This document shows positions 27,855-40,309 of a stretch of 64,000 nucleotides of DNA, piece by piece. The DNA comes from Callaeas wilsoni (lineage: Eukaryota > Chordata > Aves > Passeriformes > Callaeidae), in NCBI GenBank assembly GCA_013398955.1, contig VWPU01014023.1, positions 62,001 to 126,000 of the forward strand, in the 5' to 3' direction. Position 1 is the stretch's first letter. The number at the start of each line of letters is the position of its first letter. The position numbers and the translations under genes were made by a program. The notes under the pieces are model-generated. The model saw only the letters and a list, made by a program, of their open reading frames with translations. It ran no database searches and was not told the origin of the DNA.

Positions 27855-30800
27855 CTCTAAAAAATACAATGAAGCATTTTTCCCTATTGAATCTCAAAGC
27901 CTTTCCTTACAAAACATACTCTATGAGATATTCCAAGAGAGATGATTGTATTTCTCCAAACAGAAGGACGCTGCCTCTTACTGCCCTGCCAGAAACACTA
28001 AAAGCAAAAATAGTTTAGTGCTTTACTTTTGTTCAAGCAAAGTGTGATTGGTTTTGTATTCAAAATGTCCATAAAGGAAGGCTCAAAACGCTCCTGTGCT
28101 GAGGAGCACTTACCAGCTTAAGAGATAGGAAGAAAGGCATAGCCAGAGCAAGCAGCTAACCTCCTAATGCCTGCTGTGGAAGTGAGTCCCAGCACGCACT
28201 CCAGGCATGTTTGAGAGGTAGGATTTTCTTCATTTCAGCCTACTTCTTCCTAACACAGCAAGCAAACCATGCAGAAATCAAGTGACCTACCAAAGGAAGG
28301 GCTAAAACTGAATAGATGAGAATGCCCAGGTCAGACATGCCAGGGAGGCAGTGGAAACCACTGTTGTCCTCTTTGCCTGGTACTAAAAAATTTCTTGTAC
28401 CACTGTCCGTGCTATTAAGACAAATTTCAGCAAGTGTAAAACCTTATTTCATGACAATGTTATTAATGGGAGATTAGGCTTTTAATCAGACAGTTCCACA
28501 ATGTAAGAAATTGAGGCTAGAAATTTAAAATAAAGAATTTCAGTGGCAACTATGGCTAACAATGGCTGAAAGGTATAAGTGCAACAAGAAAGTCTATCTG
28601 CTGTATGGTGCAGCAGGCTTCACTTCCCACCCAGGCTTTGCTTTCTAACACCTTTTGCCATTTACAGATAAAACACAAGATACTAAATTTCATGTTGAGG
28701 TTATACTAGTTTTAAGGTATGAAGAAAATCTATGAAAGTAACAATACAAGAAAATTAACGCACAAGTTTTTAAAGTCACCTCTCAGTAGCTGCATTTCTA
28801 ACATCCTCAGCTTAGGCTAAAGGCATTTATTGCACGCTCTTGGATCCCTTCGGCAAAAATTACTTGAAAGAAGGGAAAGGAACGTGCTGATCAAACAGAA
28901 CACTGCATTAAATGGTGAGGCAAGACAGCATGAGATACACGTTGAAGGCCAGCAGAATTAATCCACATCCAGGTCTAAAATAAAACAGTGCCACAGAAGT
29001 GCAAGATTTCCTGAGTACGTGCACCTCACTAGGTTTACACATGCCCTTACCTATCTCTGCAACTCACTTTTTTCCGCTCCTGAAACTGCTAAACTCAAGA
29101 AACAAAACAGCCACTGAAAGGTGCTACTTTTACAAGGCAGTCACATTGAGAACTTGAACATCAAATTCAGTTAGGAAAGCGAACAAAACTAGGACAGACA
29201 CTTTCAACTTGAATTTGTTGAATGTTTTAATGATTCAAGTCTTATCTTGAGGTTTTAGCTAAGCTTTTCCTTTTACTCTTTTATAGTAATATCTGGCTAT
29301 CCAGACCAGGTTTCAAAATGTAAACAGGGACTTGTTACCTACTTAAACAGAAATCCTATCCAGTGTAACATTTATTAAGACATTGTCCGTATTCTTCCCT
29401 TTCTCTCCTCCTGGACATCCACTCATTCCTCATTTGCTCTTCCATTCAACAAACTCTTGTTACTTGGTCCATTTCTGTTGGTGAAATGCACAAGTTTGTG
29501 TGTTTGTGGGAAAACAACCATAACTACTTGACAAATACCTTAGGAGTTGCAATTATCAAAACATCTCATGAGCTTTCCCCTATGTTTGCATCAGCCTATA
29601 GGCTTACTAGCAAAGGGCAGTCATGCACGCAAGTTTCCTGTTTCAATATTCCTCCTCTTTCTTTTTAAAGCAAGATTATTCTCATCCTTAGAAACAGGAA
29701 GTCATTAAGTTAAAAATGTTTATACTAAATGAAAACACACATATTGCCATGACTTCTACTCAGTGACTATTGGGTGGTCTCAGTCTGAATCCACTTTCTG
29801 ACCAGCAAGTGCTTCCCTTGGAGAAATTACCAAAGCATGGATTCGGAGACCAAGGATTGGAAAGGTATAAGCTATCAGCTACTATAATTACAGTTCAGGA
29901 TTTAAAACTTTTTTTTAGAAGCCTTTAAAATACCTCAACAAAACTCCCAAACATCTGTTTTCAGTAAGTATTTAAAGAAATGTTTTTCCCGAACTATATC
30001 AGAAATTGGCCAGTGCTGTGTGTTCCTTGGGCTCAGGTCAGTAATGTGCGTTAGTGCAGAGCCTTTGCTGCAGTAATTACCATGTTTATTTGTGACAGAG
30101 TGTGGTTGAAGGGGGAAATCCACAGCCCACTGGCATGCTCCACTGTAACCTTCAGAATCCCGTCTGCAACTGCCTGTGAACAGTGTCTCCAACATGCCAA
30201 CGTCCATACTCTTCTTATTCATAAATTCCTCGTGTTTCCTCTTGCATTTGATAAACGTTTTAAAACAAATCTTCATTTTAATACTGTGATAATAATACAC
30301 TGATGGACGGCCCATGAAGACTTCCCATGCACAGAACATCTGTCTACAACTCCCCCCACACTAAGAAAAATCTGTCACTTGTGATTTGAGTTTATTGTCA
30401 AACTTACTATGGTTTGCTTTTTACGGATATAAATTGCATCTCAGGAAAAATCCAACTTCAGTCCATCAGCACACATTTTCAATTGCTTTTTCAACACCAC
30501 CTGTCCTTATTACAGGAAAATGTACTTCCTCCCACCCTCAATATTTTAATTATTAAATAATTGGAAGAAGTGAAGAATGCTTCTCAGAAGGGAGCTGCAC
30601 AGCAGTTCCTCAGTGATCATGAGCACTTTCGGGAAACTTGAATGCTCTTCCAGCACGCCCACTTGCTTCCTGTGAACAACCAGTGTGCAGAACTATTTGG
30701 AGAGGTCTTCCCAAGTGCTGAGAACATGATTTCTGTGCATTTTGATGCTCTATGAATCACCAAGAACAGAATATGAAGCCAAGAAACAGTAAAACATGCA

Positions 30801-31137
30801 CATGCACATACAACAAGTAACAGCTGCTAAGACTAGTAATACCAAAATATATCCTGAAAACAGCAGGAAAAGGCCAACAGGAAGTTACACATTATGCCAC
30901 TTCCACCTGAGACTCTTTACTTTTGTTTAGACCCACAGATCAATATGAATGTCAGGAATTAATAAAGCTAAGCAGTGGAGATCAGCTCTCCAGAGACCAG
31001 CCACATCTGCTCAGCAATGCCAAGCTGCCAGCTGGATAGAGTCCCAAAAGCCTTTAAAGGGTCATCATGCACAGCAAAAGCTTGTACTTGAGTAAAAACC
31101 TTTTAGCTTAGCAACTAAAAAGGTAATAGATATTCTG

Positions 31138-31195
31138 TTAATTATATTAAGTAATTAAGTCATGTTTAGCTCTGTTAATTAGGGTGCCTAATTTT
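31138..31195. promoter_or_regulatory. Dense TAATTA homeodomain-type cluster
   Basis: Perfect TAATTA cores start at 31,139, 31,152 and 31,176, and a fourth related CTAATTTT lies at 31,189. Three hexamers in 43 bases is well above the roughly one per kilobase expected at this base composition. Vertebrate developmental enhancers often carry such clusters. There is no promoter or CpG enrichment alongside, so a distal enhancer is the more natural guess. This is a motif reading only. Confidence 0.3.
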
Positions 31196-34100
31196 AAAAA
31201 GTCTAATAGCCACAATATTTAAATTTCTGGCTTGTTTGGGTGAGGCAACGAAAATCTATTCTAAACCACTGTCATTCTTTTTGGCTGACTCAAAAAAGGA
31301 AGTTATGCTGTTAGCAGAAAAGTTGATTGGTTGCAATGCAGAGTCAAATAAATTATTACTTGTTGAGTACTGCATATTCTAAGCAACTTTAGTGTATGAA
31401 TAATCAGTTAAAAAATCCAAAACTAAAGACACTCTGGATCTCAGTTGAGATCATCAACCACACAAGAATACTTTATCAGGGTACAAATTGTCAAAATGCT
31501 CTTTTTCTTTGCACACATTTGATAGGAGCCTGTTCAGGGAAGAAATAAACCCTGCAGCAGATGACATTTACCTCCCTCCCCAGTATGTCCCTCACTGACA
31601 CACAAGGTCTGGCAGAGTAGAAGAACTCCCATCAAGCTTTTGATACATGAAGCGATTTCTGAAATAACTGCTGGCCTACGTGGAAATTGCTCCTTCAAAG
31701 TATCTCAGATTCAGGAGCACAGTACCATCCATGCTCAGTTAAACACGGCTTCATCTACAGCTTTTTCTACAGCTGCAGGTAGCTCAACTTTCATGTGACA
31801 AAGACACGGCTGACACCCTTCACCACCTCGGCAGGCGTGTGCCGAGGAGATCTCTTGTTTAGGGCTACAACAGCTGAAACCCCACTGCGTAGCTCCCCCT
31901 GCTCCCAGGGCATCACAGCCCAATCCTCTTTTTAATACAGGATATCACACCTCTGATGTTTGCAAGGTATTTCCAATTCTTATCTTCTGGCTTGTTCGCA
32001 AGCCGAACCCAAGAGGTGAGTCCAGGCTGGACCACTACAAGCCCCTCAGACAGCTTGTTTTGTAAGCAAAGAAGCCACTTCTAAGAGCAAAGTTAATCTC
32101 AACCTGCTGAAATTAGTCTGAACAATTCATGTTCAGCACAGGGACTGCAGGGCTGTCTATTTTAATAAAAGCAAATCACTGCTCTCAAATTTTACTCATA
32201 GCACTGGCCACTGCCAGGGGTTACTACCAGTCCTAAAAGGCATTGTGTCTGTGAAGGTTTGTCACTGCACAGTAATGCTCTTTCTGACCCCATGTAATGC
32301 ATCAGGAGCACTACCAGTATCACAGTGCCACTACAGAATGTGGGATGCTCCCCATGAAGGCACCTGGAATTATTAGCCCCCATTCAACTAGCAAATTCAG
32401 CTACTAATTTTATATGCCTTTAAGCGGGGCTTATAAACCACACAACACGGTGCCCCAGACCAGCCATCTGGAAATGCAGATGTCATCTGCTCACCTTGGT
32501 AATCTGCTGCAAGGTTTTTCAGTTGAAGATGTATTTCATCTTGTGGTGCTATACAAATAAACAAAGTATTATAAACAATCATTTTATCTGACTGGGGTTA
32601 TGTCATATGGTTTACTTTCTCTATGAAAGAAAACACGTACATAAAGTGCAACCAGATGTTGTTGGCAGAGAATCCATTTAATATGGACTCATTTCTAAAA
32701 ACATGATTACAGATGTGGCCTACATCCTGAACCCAATGTTTAAGGAAAAATTCTCTCTATGTGAATTTCACCCATTTTCTATGTTTTCTCTAAGTCTCCT
32801 AACTCAAAAATAAAAATGTTTCCCAGAACTGAAAAAGTTGCATGCCCTCCTCTTTCACAAATCCACCAAAACAATATTTCAAGCACACCCTCATCAGAAA
32901 AAGCTGAGCATGCTACTGAGGAAACCCTGCTTTGCAGCAGCCCACTGCTATACCAGTTGTGAGAAGGCAAAGATGCAGGTCACAACTAAGAAATGACTGA
33001 GCTTCCTTGCTACAAACAATACTTAGCTAGGACTGCACCTGACCTGTAATTTGATTTTCAAAGTACAAAAATACTTACTGCAACTCTGCTTGCAGAACTG
33101 CAGAAACTGTAGGCACTCTAAGCAATTATTTGTAGTGTTTTAAGAAAAAGAAATTAAAAAGCAACTGAAACATACCAAAGATTTTGATGAATAGTATCAT
33201 CCTAGAAATCTCTTATGAATTCAGAGAGCTCTCAGTAAGGCAATTAAAATATAAAATAAAGATTTAATTGGTGTACTATAGGATTGCTTAGGATATAAAA
33301 GGTTGTCTAATTCTGATAAAACCCTGAGCAACCAAAAAAAGAATAGAAACAACAGGTAAGTTTTAAATTCAAAATCAGCAAAGTATGAATAACAACTCCA
33401 TTCTTTCATGCTTGTTGATTTATAAAATCCTATCTAGATCCTCAAGAAAATTAGAATAAAGCTCAAACTCTTTTCAAAACAGGAGAGAAACAGTTCAGAA
33501 AGACTGACTGCATCATTCCATATCTGAACCCAAGAGATTTTCATCATATTTGATATCCAAGTATTGAATTAATTAGGAACAGTCCTCTTAACAAACACTC
33601 TCTTGAACTAGATTAGACAAGTTCATATTCACATGAATAGAGAATCCAATGCTTAAGAAAAATTGTCTCTCTATATAATCATTACTCTCACTCCACATTC
33701 ATGATCATATAAAGCTGAACTAGTAAATCTCCCAAAAGTCCAGTGGTTACTGAGACTATTGCCTTAGCAATGTATTTATTGAAGGAATGAAAATACTTGA
33801 AAAGCTAGGTTAGTTAACTACCACTGACACCACTGAGGTGCAACAGTTGAAAAGAAAGCAATCCCTTTCCCCAAATTATCTTTTGATTAGACCTTTAAAA
33901 AATAAAACTAAGTAACTCTTTCAGAGGATACCACCTCTCAGGACACTTACGAGCACCTACATTTATTGGTAAAGCTCAGATATCTGATTAATCTAGATTA
34001 TCTTTTCCAAACAAGATATTAAAAAGGTCATATGAAATGATGAAAAAGTCAAAAAATAAAAATCAAAACAAGGAAAAGTCCTACTTTCACCTAAGAAATT

Positions 34101-34437
34101 CTGTGTCGGATGACGTGAATGGAGTTGCAATTTTAAAATCCTCTCACCACCAGCCAATTTCTAATCAACAGGTACATAGCTACTTGCTTCTGGAGCCAGG
34201 AAGATGGGACAACTGGAATTTTACACAACTATTTAAAATGTCCCAAGCGACCTTTAACAAGAGCTTTAAACATCTGTTTTGAGAATCGTTTTCAACAGGA
34301 TTAAATATATATGCATGGTTGTATAAACACTGTCTTCAGTGGGGGAATCGGATTGATTTAAAGCGCGGTTAGACCTAACGGCTTGCTCAGAGAGGAAGCT
34401 CTGGCGAGGATGGATTAACAAGCACTCCGAGCCAGAG

Positions 34438-34567
34438 GTGAGCAAAGCGCTTGTTTCTGCTCCACAACGAAAAGGTTATTTCAGTGAGAGAGGCTGCTGA
34501 AGTGTCCAGGCTCTGAAGCTCAGCTGTGCTCTCGCCCAAATGTCTCCAGCTACTGGAGGTGATGCAG
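34438..34567 (+). other. Possible plus-strand non-coding exon with strong splice donors
   Basis: A perfect donor CAG|GTGAGT follows position 34,567, and a second good donor GAG|GTGAGC follows 34,437. The surrounding 34,360-34,580 is slightly richer in GC and CpG than its neighbourhood. The frames across the segment carry stops (for example a TGA at 34,514), so if it is an exon it is non-coding or a first exon. I cannot point to a matching acceptor or promoter with confidence, and the segment could be chance. Confidence 0.15.
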
Positions 34568-37500
34568 GTGAGTGGCTCTGCCCACATGCAGTCTACCAAC
34601 AGGGTATCTAAAAGTTACTTCCAAACTTCAACTGCTACAGGCTCACTTAAAAAGAGAGCCCTGATGTGTAGGTGCACTTACCTATTATTTATAACAGAAG
34701 CCTTGCTAGCAAAGCATTTTCTTTAAAAATAAAAGAAACCCCAGTTTGAGAAGCCTACCCATGGATGGGGGTAGGAGAAAAAAATGAGGATGTGTGTGTA
34801 TTTGCTTATTTTCTTCAGAGGGAAGACAAATAAATGGAATTGCTTGAGAACCCAAAACCTTACAGGTGGTTTCTGGACACATTAATAAATCGAAGGCAAA
34901 ATCTTCATTCATTTACTAGTTGCCAGCTACTTCACACGAAGGGTTTAACTGTTGCCAAGATGGGTGAACATGAGCAGCTGTCACATCAGTATGGGATAAA
35001 ATATCTTAAAGGGAGAAAAGTAACATACTTCAGCATTTACACAGCTTGTGTTAAAAAGTTGGGAAAAAAAAAAAACCTCACAGCCGAAGTCTTCTCAGAG
35101 ATTAAGCCAAAATGCAGACAGAATATTTAAATAGAACAGCAATCTGAATGATGAGCCAAGAATTAACAGAGAGTTGTTACCTGGGTGTTACCTGCACAGA
35201 GCTGAGAGGACCCACGGATCCAGGCCCCTCCGTACCAAGAATCTGTAGGCAGGCACAATTAGCCAAGTGTGCTATTCACTGCTCTGCTGGGGCACCTCAA
35301 TTAGCCAGCCAAGCCCGACTTGAGTTTGCCTTGTTTTAAGGCTTCCGGCATCCTTAGAGAGTTCTCCAAAAAGCAATTCAAAGCAGGAATGTGATTAAGG
35401 GGAAGGCCTCAGCTGGCCACAAATAGTGCTGTGAATACCTCCTGCCTTTCTGCTCCCTCAAGGGCTGAGCCAAAGAAAGAGCTGTGGCTCAAGAGAAAGT
35501 CTCAGTAGCTGTGGGTCTGAGTCCAGTGCAAACTCCTCCCCATAAGATGCTACAAGGAAATCACTGCACCTCACAACCAAGACAGTTCTACTTTCTGCTT
35601 TTATAACCACTACCCCTTGATGGTGAACTATCAAATCCGCTGAAGAGAGCACTCTAATTAGAAAGCTGTGCAATTGCACACTTTTGGTCGATTGTGCTAG
35701 TTCAGTTTACCACAAAGAACAAACAACTACAAGATCAGATCCTCTTACAGTAAATAATGTCACTCAGACCTCTCAGGAAACTTAATTTCACACAACTGCA
35801 AGGTAAAAAAATAATTTGAAGATATCAGTTGCAACTTTTTATGTTTTTCACACTGAGTTGCACAACCTTGCAACCCTCAAAACCCACAGGTTCCTGTAGA
35901 TGAGTAAAATTTTACAAAGCATCCGTACTCGTGTCGCCTCTGGTCAGAAGCAGACATTGCAATAAATTTCTGGACAGATAAACCCTAGTTTTACAAATGC
36001 TTCAATAACTTAGGCACTTCAGGGCAAATTTTTTTCTTTCTTATGTAATGCCCATTGCTGGAATCCAGAGAAATATTTCCAAAATTTTATCCTTGGGGCA
36101 ATATGTAGTTTTACTCCTTCTGTCAGCTTGCTTTCTTTCTGTCATCAAGCAGAATCCTCCTGTACCACATACAGCATAAAAAGACTAAAAACTCTGTGTC
36201 CAATAAATTTGACCATAATGCACGGGGCTGATGCACTGCAAATGATAATCTCAAATCATATACAGCTTTTGCTCCATGAGGAATCCAGTTTTCATCTTCC
36301 AAAGTGCTACATGATAGGCCACTGTAAGGGCTTTCATTTTTACCAGAGTGCCTTCTAAGCCACTAAAAGTAGAAAAGATGCAGGAACAGAAGTTAAAGTT
36401 ATGCCATTGAACCTTAATAAGAGAAACAGCATCAGGAAAGCTTCTCCTAGACTTCTATGAATAAAGAATTGGATAAGGTATATCGAAGAGCACATGCAGA
36501 AATAGATGGGAAGAGGAAAGAATTTTGTGTACCGGGTACGATACAACCACTGCACCCAATTTCATCAATGTGCAAAAACCAGGAAGGTATTGAGAATAAG
36601 ACTGTGGAAAAATACCCCAAAACACCCCAAAATAATTAAAAGGACATTTAAGCAATAGCTACTGTTTTGACTTCGGCTTAACTGTAGTATCTCTTACTTT
36701 GTAAATGTCAAAACTAATACTGTGTTTTTTCCTCCTCCTCTCTCCTTGAGAAGTATCTGCAGAAAACTGCAGTAGTGCACACTCTCTACCCTGAAAGACC
36801 AATGTTCTGGCATGGCAGAGGCAGTGAAAAACAGATTCAGCATCATTCCCTTTCTGGCAGTGCTCAACATGAGAAAGAGAGAAAGCTACCGGCATACCCT
36901 GCGTTCGTGCTTCACACAGGATTTCTGGCTGAGAGGCACAGTCATTTATTTATAGAATCTCACAGCAAATTTGCTTGCATCCTGAAGTGCATTCTGATTA
37001 TTTTATCCCTATTTTAGCACATTACAGTTAATAACATTTTATAACTGTAGTAAAGCACAAAATATACCATTAACAGCTAAGAGAGTTGCAGCAAGTGAGA
37101 GGCAACAGAAATGAAGGTCAGGTACTCACTCTGCCAGAAAACAGCACTGCTTCTCACTAAGCATTAGCTCAGTACTTGGAATCGGTGTTTCAGAAACCCC
37201 GGGCACAGCCAGGTCTGCTACACTGGCCTTAGTGATAGTCCATTCAGTGAATCTGGATGTCTCCTGTTGGATTTACCGCTCTAATGGCATTTGAATCAAG
37301 GGAACTTCCTGAGTAAGCCAGAATTCAAAATAAACGCATGAAGATAGGATATGGTGATTAAAAGTACTGCCCAAATTGTCTGCTATTGGTCTCTCAGTTC
37401 CTTCAGGCACTCAAAGTGCCTCAATTTTAAACTCTGCTTAAAGTAAAATGAATGAACGCCAATAAAAAAGTTTGATGGAAAATCCAACCTCAGCCAAATC

Positions 37501-40283
37501 TGGCATTGTTTGTTTCAATTATATAGAATCATTGTGTCCGGTCCTTGGATCCTCTTTATTATACCCTCATTTCCCCTGACTGAGGAAACCTCTGTAACAG
37601 AAAACCCTCAGGAGCCGTAATTTAACAAAGACAGCATCCAAACTTGATAGAAGGACCATATGAATGAAGCCAGTAATCTGGGTATGGTTAGAGTTGAAAA
37701 AAAAGTAATTTCCAATGGACAAAATGAAAAACTACATTTGATAATAAATCTTCTTTTTATGAGTAGGCTTAATACTCTTCCTCTTGGTACAAGAATGTAA
37801 TACTGTCTTCCTTGCCAAGAAACAAAAAAAGGACAGAAAACCCACACACGACAAGAACTGTAAAAAACAGAATAAACATCAGATACACAACATATTTTCA
37901 AAGAGTTGTACCTTTCCTTTTTTATACTGCCGATATCTCATTAACCAGACTTTTTATGAATATCAATGCTTTAAATGAGTCTTCAGAAAGGCAGCAGAAA
38001 TCAGAGACATACAAATGCTGGGGTGAGATGAGACAATTGTACAGGAATTACTAGAAAGCCCCTCCACACATATTACTGTTACAAGAAAGCAACAGGCTAC
38101 ATGTGTGCAAGCATGGCAGTCACACACAGATCTTGGTCTGGAAGATACCCACATCACCTTTTCCCTACAAACATCAAGCAGCTGAGAACCCAAAACTAAC
38201 CGAGCTCAAATGAGAGTGGTGTTTGCACCCAAACCCAGGCACTGCTGTTTTGACAATGTGAACAAGAGCAAAAGTGCTGCTACTCCTGTGTGTGCATTTA
38301 AAAGGTGCCCATTACAACAAGCTCTCTCTGAAGCCATTTGGCTGCTCACTTTTAAAATTCAGGGGCTCTGTTTTGGTTTATCTAACACTGAAATGCTACC
38401 AACAGAAACCAAGTTCACACTGGGGCAATACTGCAAGAGGCAAAGTAATTTTCAGAAGCTCATTCTGTAGAAGTCAGTATCAGGTCGTCCAACACGCTGA
38501 CACAGCCAGAGCTGTTATTTTTAAACACAGCCATAGTCTATTTAACTAAAGCATCTTTACTCTGACTGAGCCAGTATTACTTTGATAAGACTCCTTAAGT
38601 CTCTACACTGAAGCCTGCATATCATATGAAACAGAGAAAATGCAAACTTTGGAAGACAATCCTCCAGAGCAGCTAGGAAAAGAGAAAAAAGGAGAAGAGA
38701 GGTCCAGGAGAAAGCTGGGAGGACTCGGCACTGAAGACAATAAAGTGCTATCTGCAGGACAGCTATTCACACTGAGAGCTTGTATCACTCACCACCTGCA
38801 CAGAGACGCACTGGAACAATTTCAGTCAACTCCAACAGCAAACAGCTTTCTGCTGTTAGAAACTCAGCATTACACTTCTAAAACAATTCTTCTGCCAAGT
38901 TTGTTTCTAGCAATGCTAGGTTTTCTTACGCACTGTTTAACTGATGAGAACCTGGATGGAAGGAGAAGAGAGGCAATGCCGTTGCCAAAGGCATGTAACA
39001 GGCTGCAAGCTAGAATTACACATTTTGGGCGGCTCACTGAGATATGCTAAGCAACTTATTTGTATACATTTTCTTCAATGTAATTCTGAGTTCTTTATAT
39101 ATAAAGTTATCTTGTAAACATATGCATAAGTTCATTACTAGAACCAAGAGCAGCCCCACCCTTCCCTCTCACCAAAGAAAGAATTTGTTCTCTATGTATA
39201 GGCAGTGTGGTCCACCTAATGTAATAAAGTTCTCCTATGGCAGTATTTAGCCTCCATTCCTTACACATAACTTATGAAATAAAGAAAAAGTGAGAGAAGC
39301 AATGGTATACACTGCTCAGTAGTGAAAATGTTTGAATTTTACAATAGAAAATTTAGTTGTGCTATGCATGGATACTGCAGGCTCTGGAGGCAAAGGAAGG
39401 CTGCTGTGGAAAGCAACCCCAAGCACCCTAGACCAGCACATCCCACAGGATTGTCCCCCACAGGCAGCCACACACATCTGGGATATGGGAGCCACTCAGC
39501 CTAGCATGTTGAGATTATTTTAATTAAAATATTTTTCAAATCTATGTAGTTTTTTCCAAAACACTGCATTTATCCCAGAATCTGCCCTTAAACACGACTG
39601 TCCCCCCTTAGATTCTGCGAGCACTGGGAGGGTAAGAGGGAACACCGCAATCTGGGGGCTGCTACATTGTATTTCAAAGCCTAGATAAATGGTCTTTCCA
39701 TTCTGGCTCTCCTACCACTCAGTCCCCTTGCAGAAGAGTCGGCTTACCACCACCTTTCAGGTCCAATTTTCCTTGTCTCCCAGCACTGCAGAGCCGTCAC
39801 CACCCAAGGATTAAGGGGCTGGAGCCTACCTGGAGCCCAGCACTGACAGTGCTCCATCTCCCTATTCCCCCTTTTCCCTGCTTCTCACCGCTGCCTTCCA
39901 CACCTTGTACACACCCTAGTGCTCACCCAACCCTCTCCTGAGTTAATTCAACTCTACTGAAGAGAGTTAATGCAGTCAAGAGGGGAGGGGAGCTTTTCTG
40001 CCGCAATTCACAGTGAACTGCACAAGTTCAGCAAGCAGCAGGGCTTACACAAGAGAGGATGAGGCAGGACCACAGGGCTAGGAGGGAAGAGCAAGATAAC
40101 CCCTTTAGCTTGGCTGTAATGTACAACCCAAATATTTCAATCAGATGGAAATCAGCCCTAGAGAGGAGTGACTGCATTAAAGAGGTGATTATATTTATTG
40201 GAACAGTGACATGCAGACTTCTTATTCGACAGGGTTCTTAAATAGGATTACAGGGCTTTAATTTGGTTCTTTAAATTGGTTTT

Positions 40284-40309
40284 GGAGAGAGGGAGAGAGA
40301 GAGAGAGAA
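40284..40309. repeat. (GA)n microsatellite
   Basis: An imperfect GA-repeat of about 26 bases, with one GGG interruption near 40,290. It is purine-only on the plus strand. Confidence 0.9.

Noticed and set aside
33340..33360. Perfect plus-strand splice donor CAG|GTAAGT
   Set aside because: There is no open frame or acceptor upstream. A lone 9-mer match is expected about once in a window of this size.
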